The translations under genes and the position numbers were made by a program. A stretch of 64,000 nucleotides of DNA from assembly GCA_951640165.1 (NCBI GenBank), contig OX621257.1:8133201-8197200 (forward strand), in the 5' to 3' direction. Positions 20,578 to 29,905 of the stretch are shown here, in pieces; position 1 is the stretch's first letter, and each line of letters begins with the position of its first letter. The notes below the pieces were generated by a model. That model saw only the letters and a list, made by a program, of their open reading frames with translations, did no database searches and was not told the origin of the DNA. This DNA is from Pseudoips prasinana. Its lineage: Eukaryota > Arthropoda > Insecta > Lepidoptera > Nolidae.

Positions 20578-20599
20578 AGCGCAAATCTTATCTCAAAAA

Positions 20600-20830
20600 T
20601 GGGAATCATAAATTTAATCGTCCGGCGGTTCTCGAACCAGCACCATCTACCAATCCGGGGTAGGCGCTCTGCGTTAAGCTACGAACGATACATACTGGCG
20701 AATCAAATTTATGATTCTGTTGCTACCACCCTTCCGGAAGATGTAGGTATTATCCATCGGCTTAGTTTTCTAGAAACATGGCTGACTGATATTTATGGTA
20801 TTACACATTAATTATATATTAATTCTAGGT
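20600..20830 (-). mobile_element. SINE-like family Q
   Basis: CGGTTCTCGAACCAGCACCA is the inverted B-box region, followed by GCGTTAAGCTACGAACGATA. The distal part (GGAAGATGTAGGTATTATCC) matches the inverse of 11400-11475. Confidence 0.6.
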
Positions 20831-20926
20831 AAAAAAAGTTATTCCCCCGTGACTAATATTCGATCATACGGAGTTAAAATTAAATCTATGATAGTCATTG
20901 TTTTCTTAAATATATTGGACATTTAA

Positions 20927-21191
20927 CAATACTAATAATAATATAATATCTCGGGACAATGTCACACAGGTCATCCTAGCCCCAAACTAAGCAAAGCTTG
21001 TACTATGGGTACCAGGCGACGATATACATACTTATATAGATAGATAAATACTTATATACATAGAAAACATCCATGACTCAGAAACAAATATTCGTGCTCA
21101 TCACAAAAATATTTGCACTTACCGGGATTCGAACCCAGGACTACCAACTTCGTAGTCGGTAGGTCACACTACCAACTAGGCTACGGTGACC
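20927..21191 (-). mobile_element. SINE family A, nearly complete
   Basis: Inverted tail TAATAATATAATATCTCGGG to inverted head ACCAACTAGGCTACGGTGAC, with B box CGGGATTCGAACCC. It abuts the 3' end of LINE-2. Confidence 0.85.
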
Positions 21192-21467
21192 GTCAAGACG
21201 GCAGACAATCAATCAATCAATCAAATCATTTATTGCTGAACATAGGTAGGTACAATATAAGATGACAAATAAAGGCGCTTAGTTCACTATGTTCTGCCTG
21301 ATGTGGCATGCAAAGTATTACATTATTACATCAAAGTTAATGTCACTAAATATCTTATTATCTAAATATCTTATTATTAGCATTATGTCATGTATTACAC
21401 TTAATATAGACTACAATAGAATTAATCATCAACATCATAACTTAAATCGGACTTACAAAGCATTCAC

Positions 21468-24386
21468 CTAAATTTCTAAATTATCAGTCAAGTACTCTTT
21501 TATAGAGTAGTATGCCTTATTTATTAAAAATTCAAGAAGTTTCTTTCTGTATTTTGTGAAAGGATCTTCTAATATAATGTTTTTGGGTAATTTATTATAA
21601 ATTTTTGGGGCCATACCCAAGAAATTTTTATTATACACGGTCTTTTTGTGTGGTCGGAATCTAATTTTATTTTTGTGTCGTTTGCTTTTTAGTGTGTCAA
21701 ATAGATGGAAGTTGATTTTCACAAACATTGATACCTCGTATATGTAAAGACAAGATAATGTCAATACACGAAGACTTTTAAATTGTGGTTTACAACTATC
21801 AGTGCTTTGTAGACCAGATATAGCACGAAGACACCTTTTTTGGGATCTAAACACAGCCTCTATATTTGTTGAGTTGCCCCAGAATATTAAACCGTAGCGC
21901 AGAGTCGAAGTGACGTATGCGTGGTATGCAGTTAATAGAGTACTCTGATTTACCTCTGTGTAAAGTTTATATAGAGCATATGAGCACTGACTAAGCCGTT
22001 TACACACACTGTCAGTATGTGATTTCCATGACATATCTCTATCAAGTACTAGTCCTAAAAATTTTGTGGTTGTGGTTTCAGAAATATTTTTTTCCCCATA
22101 TCGTATATCAGTTTTAGTATTGTTAGTGTTTTGTCCATATGTCATAATTTTTGTCTTATCAAAATTTATTTTTAAGTTTTTTACTTTTAACCAATCAATT
22201 AATACTTCTAAGCAATTATTTATATCTATTTCGAGGGTTATAATATCTTTTGCACTAAACACTACTGTACTGTCGTCAGCAAAAAGAACCATAGGATGAT
22301 GTGTCACCCTTGGCAGATCATTTATATAAATGAGAAATAATAAAGGTCCCAAGATACTACCTTGGGGCACACCATAATATATTAGTCTCTGGCTAGAGAC
22401 GTAAGTTTTCTCTATTTTTGAGGTCGTGCAGCTATTTTTTACTTGCGTTACTTGTTTTCTACCTGTTATATAAGAATTGAGCAAATTAAGTGCATTACCT
22501 CTGATGCCATAGCTTTCCAATTTACTACTAAGAATTTTAGGGTCCACAAAATCGAACGCTTTGCTCATGTCCATGAACAAACCTGCCACAGGCATTCTGT
22601 TATCAATATTGGTAATGATTTTTTCGAAGAAGTAATATATTGCCATATTGATATTCTTATTTTTACGAAACCCATATTGTTCCTTTGTTAATATATTTTT
22701 GTTTTCAAAAAATGAGTTTAATGAATTATAAATAAATTTTTCCACTATTTTAGAAATAATGGAAAGTAACGAAATTGGCCTATAGTTCCCGGGGTTCTGT
22801 TTTAAACCTTTTTTATAAATAGGCTTTATGACTGAAAGTTTAAGTCTATCCGGAAACACGCCATTTTCCAAGCATAAGTTGACGATGTAAGTAAGCACTG
22901 GTGCGATTACATATGAGACAGATTTGACAACGTCAGTAGTAATGTCATCATAGTACAGGCTCTTTGTGTTATTAAGAGACCCTATTGTTTTAAGAATCTC
23001 GGAAGGATCTGTAGGGCGTAAAAATATGGAGTCACGATAGCTGTCAAATTTTGGTTGATAATCATTTGTGATGTCAGATTTAGATTCAATTTCGTCAACA
23101 AAATAATTATTCAGAGCATCGGTTATGTCTTTTGGATCATTTATAATTTTATTGTCAATTAATAAACTTTGAATTCCTTCCGCCAGTTTGTTCTTTTTAT
23201 TTTTATTTATCACTTGCCAGGCTGCTTTATTTTTATTAGTGGCATTATTTATGAAGTAGTTGTTTTGAGATTTTTTGGTTAGACGAATAATACTTTTTAA
23301 CCTTTTAGAGTAAGTTTTAAATATTGTCCTGTTAGTATTGTTAGTGGTTTTCCGCAGTTCCCATAGCATCTGTCGCTTACGTCTACAACACAACTTAACA
23401 CCTTTGCTTATCCAGCAAGGCTTTTTAAATGCAGAGATTTTAATTTTTCTTAGTGGAAAGCACATATCATAAAATAATTTAAAAGTATCGTGAAATTCAT
23501 TAAATGCGACATTAGGGTCATTAGAATTGTATACATCACTGAATGTTATATTGTGCAGACATTTTTTAAATTTAGACATATTTTCATTACAGTAGTCGCG
23601 CTTAAAAATGAACCAGTAAGGGAGTAAATAGGTTCGGTTCACAGGGCATTGCATTAGTTGAGCTGTGTGGTCCGATAAAGCCAGTTCAAATATTTCACAT
23701 TTACTGTCCTTAATGTTATGGATAATATTATCAATGCACGTACCACTACACGGGCGTGTCGGGGAACGTACACCTAGTTTTAAATTAAAGGCATGCAATA
23801 GGTTTTGAAAAGTAGTGGAGCTATTATTTTTATTAAGAATGTCTATATTGAAATCTCCACAAAGCACTATCTTTTTTTTTCGTTGTAGGCAAAATTCAAA
23901 TAAAATGTTATCCAGTGTAGAAACAAAACTACTGAATGAGTTAAGATCGTGTTTAGGAGGTCTGTAGATACATATAATAACGATAGGGTGGTCTTGTAAT
24001 TCTACTGCGCAACATTCCAGGATGTTACGTTTGCACCATTTGTCTGTATTTAACACTTGACCTTTCAATGTATTTTTCATAAGTATACAACACCCTCCGT
24101 GTCTACTCTCTCTAGCATAATGGGTGTGGAGTGTATAATTGGGTAAATACAGATGGGTATGATCACCTTTTTTCATGTTTGTTTCGGTTATACAGATAAT
24201 ATCTACTGATTTTCCCTTGTCGGAGAATTCACTTAGGTGTACACTTAGCATGTCCGATTTACTTATTAGTCCATTTATGTTTTGGTGTAAAATAAAGAGA
24301 TAATTATACACGAAAAAGATTCCTACACATAGAGTCAATATTTGCATTAGCGTCAAGTGATTGTGATGGTTGGATTGGATTTTCAT
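21468..24386 (-). CDS. LINE-2 ORF2: AP-like endonuclease and reverse transcriptase, 972 aa
   Basis: It nicks DNA and reverse-transcribes the element RNA. Endonuclease motifs: LHQNINGL (33-40), ITETN (66-70), YRPP (141-144), CGDFNID (176-182), CIDNII (217-222) and LSDHTAQ (237-243), so the expected catalytic residues are present. RT motifs: NYRPISLLSIISKIVEK (534-550), AGLFMDMSKAFD (601-612; Asp606), GVPQGSILGPLLF (672-684) and FADDS (702-706; Asp704 and Asp705). No RNase H. The first ATG lies within ORF1 in the +1 frame; 33 residues precede the endonuclease fold and include a hydrophobic run (14-31), so the true start may be elsewhere. Full length, no stops. Confidence 0.93.
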   Translation of the reverse strand: MKIQSNHHNHLTLMQILTLCVGIFFVYNYLFILHQNINGLISKSDMLSVHLSEFSDKGKSVDIICITETNMKKGDHTHLYLPNYTLHTHYARESRHGGCCILMKNTLKGQVLNTDKWCKRNILECCAVELQDHPIVIICIYRPPKHDLNSFSSFVSTLDNILFEFCLQRKKKIVLCGDFNIDILNKNNSSTTFQNLLHAFNLKLGVRSPTRPCSGTCIDNIIHNIKDSKCEIFELALSDHTAQLMQCPVNRTYLLPYWFIFKRDYCNENMSKFKKCLHNITFSDVYNSNDPNVAFNEFHDTFKLFYDMCFPLRKIKISAFKKPCWISKGVKLCCRRKRQMLWELRKTTNNTNRTIFKTYSKRLKSIIRLTKKSQNNYFINNATNKNKAAWQVINKNKKNKLAEGIQSLLIDNKIINDPKDITDALNNYFVDEIESKSDITNDYQPKFDSYRDSIFLRPTDPSEILKTIGSLNNTKSLYYDDITTDVVKSVSYVIAPVLTYIVNLCLENGVFPDRLKLSVIKPIYKKGLKQNPGNYRPISLLSIISKIVEKFIYNSLNSFFENKNILTKEQYGFRKNKNINMAIYYFFEKIITNIDNRMPVAGLFMDMSKAFDFVDPKILSSKLESYGIRGNALNLLNSYITGRKQVTQVKNSCTTSKIEKTYVSSQRLIYYGVPQGSILGPLLFLIYINDLPRVTHHPMVLFADDSTVVFSAKDIITLEIDINNCLEVLIDWLKVKNLKINFDKTKIMTYGQNTNNTKTDIRYGEKNISETTTTKFLGLVLDRDMSWKSHTDSVCKRLSQCSYALYKLYTEVNQSTLLTAYHAYVTSTLRYGLIFWGNSTNIEAVFRSQKRCLRAISGLQSTDSCKPQFKSLRVLTLSCLYIYEVSMFVKINFHLFDTLKSKRHKNKIRFRPHKKTVYNKNFLGMAPKIYNKLPKNIILEDPFTKYRKKLLEFLINKAYYSIKEYLTDNLEI

Positions 24387-25572
24387 CCATTTTTCCTTGC
24401 AGTTTGGTTTCTTCCAAACGAAGCGGCTTAAAATAATCTAATATAGTTTTTTGTTGACGATGCTTAGTACGAAAGCCATCAGAGACTGACGGTTTTTGGA
24501 CATTAATAAATTTGCAAAACAAGTTCTTGCTCACAATAAATTCATCTTTATATTTTATATAATCTATTTCAATGTTTAACTTATACCCTAGTTGTTTTAA
24601 ATACATGTAGTAGTTTAATTTTGGGTGAGTAACCATTTCACTCAGATTCATATATTTACAATTTGAGTAGTACTTAGATAGCATTTTTATATTTTTGTTC
24701 AACAAATACTCATTTAAATAACAATTAGACCGTACACTAAGCAAAAATAATTGTTTACATACTTTCATGTTGTCAAGTGCGATACATAATTCCTTAAAGA
24801 AGTAGTAAGGATTTTTTTCATTTGTTCCCACTGAGATAATTATAATATCTTGTTCTGTCAGTGAGTTGAGAACATTCAAGTCACAACGTAAGATTTGAGA
24901 GCAAGTCGCACCTGGTTTAATAAGGGCCGATACCTCATAAGAGTCATTCCACTTGTTTCGTCTAGTTTTTGTTAGATTTTCAGATAGTCCCCTTACTTGT
25001 TCATCACCTAAAATTATGATTCTAGGTTTTAGTGGTTTCTCGTTGCAATTTTTGTTTCCTTTTTCTGACAGATTATCGTTAGGGCTACGTGGCGTTTCTT
25101 TTTCCTTGTGTGGTTCGTTTTGCATGTCATTATTTGTTTGGATCATTATGTTGTTACTGCCATCATCCTTGGTAGTATCTTTTTTAAATCTTAATACGTT
25201 TGATTTAGTTTGACTTGGGGTATTTACTGTGCTACCGTGGGATTTACATTTCTGCTTCTTTTTTGCCGATAATGATGGCGTTGGCGAGTGTATTACATTT
25301 TTGTAGGTTTCAATTATTTTGTGTGTTTTTTCCAAGCTTATCTTTAATTGTGTGTTTTCAATATTCAGCTTATCTATTTCATTATGTGCAGATAGTAACT
25401 CTACGTTTAGACTTTCAATAGTTTTTTGTAAATCTGTATATGTTTGTGTCCCATTAATTGTAGATTCTGGCAAACTTGTGACAGTTGAGTCAAATAGTGA
25501 TGAATCTAAATATTCCTTTGAGTAAGATCTTTGTGGTTTCCGATGCGTTACGTTGTTCGATTCGTCTTCCAT
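24304..25572 (-). CDS. LINE-2 ORF1: coiled coil plus SGNH-like domain, 422 aa
   Basis: Probably the RNA-binding or particle protein of the element. A coiled coil (about 46-95, LNVELLSAHNEIDKLNIENT) is followed by a basic Ser/Thr-rich linker and an SGNH/esterase-like domain (183-335): IIILGDEQVRGL (185-196), KPGAT (219-223) and IIISVGTNEKNP (244-255). The block I Ser of active esterases is Glu191 here, so catalysis is doubtful. C-terminal to it is QKTILDYF (374-381), a match to the PCNA-binding consensus, and near the N-terminus NGTQTY (40-45). No CCHC or PHD finger is visible. Same domain order as LINE-3 ORF1. The last 83 nt overlap ORF2. Confidence 0.85.
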   Translation of the reverse strand: MEDESNNVTHRKPQRSYSKEYLDSSLFDSTVTSLPESTINGTQTYTDLQKTIESLNVELLSAHNEIDKLNIENTQLKISLEKTHKIIETYKNVIHSPTPSLSAKKKQKCKSHGSTVNTPSQTKSNVLRFKKDTTKDDGSNNIMIQTNNDMQNEPHKEKETPRSPNDNLSEKGNKNCNEKPLKPRIIILGDEQVRGLSENLTKTRRNKWNDSYEVSALIKPGATCSQILRCDLNVLNSLTEQDIIIISVGTNEKNPYYFFKELCIALDNMKVCKQLFLLSVRSNCYLNEYLLNKNIKMLSKYYSNCKYMNLSEMVTHPKLNYYMYLKQLGYKLNIEIDYIKYKDEFIVSKNLFCKFINVQKPSVSDGFRTKHRQQKTILDYFKPLRLEETKLQGKMDENPIQPSQSLDANANIDSMCRNLFRV

Positions 25573-25780
25573 TTTATTTAAAATTATTGTGTTTAAGAGT
25601 ATAATGAAACGTTACTTTTGAAGTTCTCACCGTGAAATGAAACAGCAGATGGTTCAAATTCTATGGATTTTTTTTTTGCATTTGTGGCAACACTGTATTT
25701 AATGTATGAGTAGGATTGACGTTGACGTTTGATGTCAGTGATCAGCTGATTATAATTGTCGGGTAGAAAAACATCTTTTA

Positions 25781-26564
25781 ATTAAGTTTTATTGGTTCCA
25801 ATAGTTTTCCAAAAAAAGCGTATATATAGGTTCCATGCATGTGTGTGTTAATTTCGAATTGAAACGACTGGTTATCAAGTGTTATTATGGTGAAAAATCT
25901 GTGTTTAGAGATAGTTTATACTGTCACCCGATGTTGTCTTCAGCCGGTAAGTTATTGTACTGTATATCTAAGGTTCCCTTGAAGTTCTTCGTTTGGTTTC
26001 TTACGTATTTTTGATATTTTGTCGGGGAGCACTGACACTGAGATGTTATACTTTCGCACGCACACACGCAACACTGTACCTATTGTCAAAATGGTTCGTT
26101 AAGTTACATCTACATGTTGTCCGAATGGTTCCGTTTATTATTAATGATCTGTTTATCATTGATTAACAAATAAAGTTCCTGAAGCTGTTTATCAAATACA
26201 GGTGAGTCAAAGCTAATGAACTCATTTCCAAATGTTTGCGCACTCTCACAGAAATCCAAATATACCTGTTCTACAAACCTAGATATTTTTGAAATATTTC
26301 GGCAGATAGTTGTTGACTAAAACTAAGTGGAAATGTTTGGGATAATTGAGTTACAAAGGCTCTACCTTTGTGGACAAAGGGAACTCACTTTGTACAGAAA
26401 CATGGGTTGAAGGTAATTTGTGACAAACTTCCTGACTGGTTACAGTCACCGTTAACGAAAACAATACAGTATTTTATTGGACATCAGATATTTGAAAAGG
26501 GCTTTGAACATTAAATTGTGAAATTATTAAAGGCAACAAAGAAAACTATTAGATTTTTATAAGA
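25781..26564. other. Unique-looking stretch with possible promoter and first exon
   Basis: No repeat family recognised. A TATA-like TATATATA at about 25820 lies some 65 bases before an ATG at 25887. See the separate entry at 25887-25946. Confidence 0.35.
25887..25946 (+). CDS. Possible 20-codon first exon with 5' splice site
   Basis: ATG at 25887 opens exactly 20 codons (MVKNLCLEIVYTVTRCCLQP) ending at CCG followed by GTAAGT (25947). A TATATATA box lies about 65 bases upstream and the segment is not part of any repeat seen here. No downstream exon or protein family was recognised, so this is only a candidate. The same layout can arise by chance. Confidence 0.15.
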
Positions 26565-26853
26565 AAAAACTTGAGAGGTGTCAAGGGACACCCGGATGGA
26601 ACGAAGTTATTTCTTATTATTTATTACGTACAAAAAACCCGTATACATTCAACAAAAATAATCGTCGCGACACCACACTGTTCAATGCAAAATAGAAATG
26701 AAAATATCTGGCTTGCTTTCTACAAGAGAGAGAGAGACAGACAGACAGAGAAACATGCGCACGCCGCACAGCTGAAAAAAGTGTCGTGACAACTTTTCGT
26801 AAGAATTTTTTCCGTCTAGCCCCTTTTCACAACGTGCGATAAGGAACTTCGTT
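26565..26853 (+). repeat. Left arm of a long inverted repeat pair
   Basis: Starts AAAAACTTGAGAGGTGTCAA and ends AAGGAACTTCGTT. The reverse complement recurs at 28577-28876 with roughly 85 percent identity by eye (shared ATCGTCGCGACACCACACTG, TCTGGCTTGCTTTCT, TTTTTTCCGTCTAGCCCC). Each arm also has short inverted ends of its own (GGAACGAAGTT / AACTTCGTTCC). Confidence 0.85.
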
Positions 26854-27622
26854 CCAAAAACTAATAACCAATACTGGAAGAAATTATCGCATTATGTACA
26901 CATTTTGGATATTGCACAGTAATATTGCGATTAATTCTGATAAATCATCAATAAATAAACAGAAATACTTATTTACTTTTTTTATTTATTTTTTAATACA
27001 TGCTATACACAGGAAACACCCAGACTAACAACCCCGTGTTTCCAGGCCAGAAAGAATAACAGGAGCAACCCATACCACTTCATGAGTGTCGTAAAAGGTG
27101 ACTAAAGGATAAATCAGGTAGTCGGGCAGCAGCGCCTCCTAAGCATGCGTATGCTAAGCGCGGTGAATAAGTCAAACCCCTCCCTGCAAATGGCAAATTC
27201 ATAAAAACCTTTGGGGGAGCAAATGTCCAACAGTGGTCCATATTAGGCCCGGACCAAAAATAATAAACATGATGATGTATAGAGATAGTTCACGTTGCTG
27301 CGCACTATGGTATGGGCCTTAAAAATATAATTGTTAGATATAGACTAGATACGCTGCGAAGCGCCGTGTGCCGTTCGTTCATATCTACCCACCGCAACAC
27401 AAAAGAAAATGAAATTATAATCTAGTCGGCATGGATGTATGGAATTTGTGTATCTGTGTTATTTGTAAAATTGTTTAGGTGTTTATTTGTATTGTATAGT
27501 TTAGTATTTTAGTTTAGTTTAGTATTGGTAAGTAGCCCACGCTTGGCGTCCTATATTAAGTATTTAATTTATCTGCAAGTGAATGTACATATTCTTAAGA
27601 GAAATAAAGAATCTTTAACCGT
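26854..27622. other. Interior of the inverted pair: LINE family T fragment, then nothing recognised
   Basis: 27035-27260 (GTGTCGTAAAAGGTGACTAA, CTTTGGGGGAGCAAATGTCC) is a family T LINE 3' region. 27270-27622 has no recognised gene; AATAAAGAATC at 27603 resembles a poly(A) signal. Confidence 0.5.
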
Positions 27623-27677
27623 AGATAGTTATCAAGCTCAACCGACGTGGTTTGTTGGTTGAGCTTGATAACTATCT
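27623..27677. repeat. Perfect foldback, 21-bp arms, 13-nt loop
   Basis: 27623-27643 and 27657-27677 (AGATAGTTATCAAGCTCAACC and its complement, quoted here without the outermost base as GATAGTTATCAAGCTCAACC). Confidence 0.9.
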
Positions 27678-28035
27678 CTATTACGTAGGCAGTAAGAATG
27701 GATTTTGCAATGCCAGTATATTTATTAACGACGTATCGTATAAGAACAGTGTAACAATACAATTAATTATATATTCATGTATCTCTGTTAATTTTCTGCC
27801 TTTAGAAACTTCTCAGCTTATTTCATTTCATGAAGATACTTGTTTAAGAAGTAAAATAACTTATTTTACATATAAAGTCAAAAAGTCACGAAAGTTTGAG
27901 ACGAATTTGCATAAAGTTTTTTTTAAGTTTGAACATGTTAAATCAAACAAAGAATTTTCCTCTTCAAAATACTCTATTAATAAACTTATCAAAGTGTTGG
28001 AATATTCCCTTCTGTGTCTTGATGACTTTTGTAGA

Positions 28036-28290
28036 TAGCCAAGAAGGCTTTCACTCAGTTTGAGATGACGGAAGGGGAGTTGGGCTGAGCAGTACGGCAA
28101 CTTTCGGCCCGTAATACCGCCCCTGGTCCAGATGGAATACCGGGCTGGGCATGGGTCTGCCTTCTGGCAGTCTTGGGGGACCGGTAAAGGCAACTGTTCA
28201 CCAGGTGCATCCGTTGTGCCATGTTCGCCACCTGCTGGAAAGAGGCCAGGCTGGTGCTTTTGCACAAACCGAATCTTGCCAAGAAGTTAA
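28036..28290 (+). pseudogene. R1-like LINE reverse transcriptase fragment
   Basis: After a stop at about 28088 the frame reads ARNTAPGPDGIPGWAW (the conserved pre-RT APGPDGIP motif) and then FATCWKEARLVLLHKPN, matching the region where R1-type proteins have CWK..KLVLL. A stop interrupts it near 28186. Only about 70 codons are preserved. The 128-codon open frame just upstream (27652-28038) is AT-rich and not recognised. Confidence 0.65.
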
Positions 28291-28576
28291 CATACTAAGT
28301 AACTAATTAGTTTTATTTTGAGATAGAATTAAAACTTCTTTACGCAACCTTGACTTAAGGAGTAAGCTGGTGAATGCTTGACGAGAGCGTTAGGAAAAGT
28401 GTGATCGGGCGAGGCGAACGGAAGTTGAGAGGGAGATATAAGTTTGTCAAAATAAAAAGAGAGTGAAGTGCGAGCGCACATTTTCTTCTCTTTTAGCCAG
28501 TTTCATTTCGTAGATGGAGTTAAAGAAATGATACTTCTGTTCTATGGGCTAAACGCACACTCGTTTTATTTATTGA
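28291..28576. other. No gene recognised
   Basis: Short stretch between LINE fragment and right arm. Confidence 0.35.
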
Positions 28577-28876
28577 AACGAAGTTCCTTATCGCGCGTTG
28601 CGAAAGGGGGCTAGACGGAAAAAATTAAGACGAAAAGTTGTTACGACACTTTTTGCTATTGTAAGCCGTGCGTCGTGCGCATGTTTCTCTGTCTCTCTCT
28701 CTTATAGAAAGCAAGCCAGATATTTCGTATATCTTTTCGTCTTTCTATTTCACATTGTACAGTGTGGTGTCGCGACGATTATATTTGTTGAGTGTATATA
28801 CAGATTTTTTGTACATAATAAATAATAAAAACAACTTCGTTCCACCCTGATGTCACTTGACACCTCTCAAGTTTTT
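28577..28876 (-). repeat. Right arm of the long inverted repeat pair
   Basis: Starts AACGAAGTTCCTTATCGCGC and ends GACACCTCTCAAGTTTTT. Interior between arms is 1723 bp. See 26565-26853. Confidence 0.85.
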
Positions 28877-28925
28877 AAAAAATATAATTATTAAAAAAAT
28901 ACCTTATTTTACTGTAAATAGTAAT

Positions 28926-29086
28926 TTCTCAGTATCAGTCCAGGAGTTGGTGGTACGTGAAACCGTCCGTCATGTATTTAATTTCTTTCCGGTCGCTAGT
29001 CGTCCCATTGAATATGAGAGTGATGGAAAAGAAAGTGCCCGTGTTAACACACACACTGGTGGACTATAATATGTCCCACGCAAATG
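28926..29086 (+). mobile_element. SINE family D, 5'-truncated
   Basis: TCTCAGTATCAGTCCAGGAG, TTTCCGGTCGCTAGTCGTCC and CTATAATATGTCCCACGCAA match the body and tail of family D. Confidence 0.7.
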
Positions 29087-29427
29087 GCTATCGGTAATTC
29101 AGGGCATTTAATTTTAGAAAAAAAAACACAACAGTCTAGATATTTCGTGAACTGAAAATTTTATACCGTTATGAAAAAACAAACCTTGCCTTTTTAAAGT
29201 CGGTTAAAATAGAGTGCGCACCGACGTTGAAATATTATTTTAAATTACCATTTGAATTTTTATCTGTAGACTGACTTTGAATCCGGAGATTGGGCGGAAT
29301 TTCAGTAACGATTAAAAATGTTTTATTAATGGGGTACTAAAATCTACTTTAAAAATAATATGTTTATGAACGAATATATTTTACACTTTAACTATTCTAC
29401 TACATAATATCCTTAGGCATTTTGACT
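29087..29427. other. No gene or repeat recognised
   Basis: AT-rich sequence without supported features. Confidence 0.35.
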
Positions 29428-29905
29428 GGCCGGGTCTCTAGTGGTTATTGAACCTGACTGCTAAGCTAGAGGTCAGGGGTTCGATTCCCACCTGGGACAA
29501 ATATTTTTTTTTATATAAGAGGGCGACAAACGAGCAAATGGTCACCTCCACCCATGGACACTCGCAACACTAAGTGTCGCGAGTGCGTTCCCGGCCTTGA
29601 AAACAGTCCGGAAATAAGTTTAACTGACCCTCTCCCCCCCTCCCCTCCCCCCCGCCCGATGAGCTCTGACGACCTTACTCACACTTAGGAACACCACATT
29701 AAATTATTAAAGTTATTTTTAAGGAATGGCTTCTGTGAGGTGGAGGTACTTCCCCAGTCGGGCTGCTCTTCGAACGAATGAACGATGTGCCATACCTCTA
29801 CTGAATGTTGTGTGATGACCACAACTATTTTTTATGTGTCTGGATGTAATTTATCTATAATATGTATGTACTTATTTATAAATATAGACTACTTCTAAAA
29901 CACCA
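29428..29905 (+). mobile_element. SINE (C-type) split by retroposon E
   Basis: tRNA-like head GGTCTCTAGTGGTTATTGAA and B box GGGGTTCGATTCCC at 29428-29505. The body resumes at 29805 with TGTGTGATGACCACAAC and GTCTGGATGTAATTTATC. Family E lies between in inverse orientation, led by a T-run. Confidence 0.75.
29506..29797 (-). mobile_element. Poly(A) retroposon, family E
   Basis: T-run, GGGCGACAAACGAGC, CTTCCCCAGTCGGGCTGCTC. The C-run at 29635-29655 is a local expansion. Confidence 0.75.

Larger units (their letters stand above)
21207..25780 (-). mobile_element. LINE-2 of this window: near full-length CR1-like retrotransposon
   Basis: ORF1 (24304-25572) and ORF2 (21468-24386) overlap by 83 nt. 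The 3' untranslated region is about 260 nt and ends AATAAATGA followed by four TTGA/GATT repeats, a CR1-type microsatellite end instead of poly(A). The 5' leader extends to about 25780 with no clear border. Both frames are uninterrupted. The esterase-like ORF1 and the tail together point to the CR1 group. Confidence 0.85.

Noticed and set aside
27652..28265. Overlapping 128- and 134-codon frames
   Set aside because: The first starts inside a hairpin arm and runs through AT-rich sequence; the second is antisense to the R1-like RT fragment. No recognisable features.
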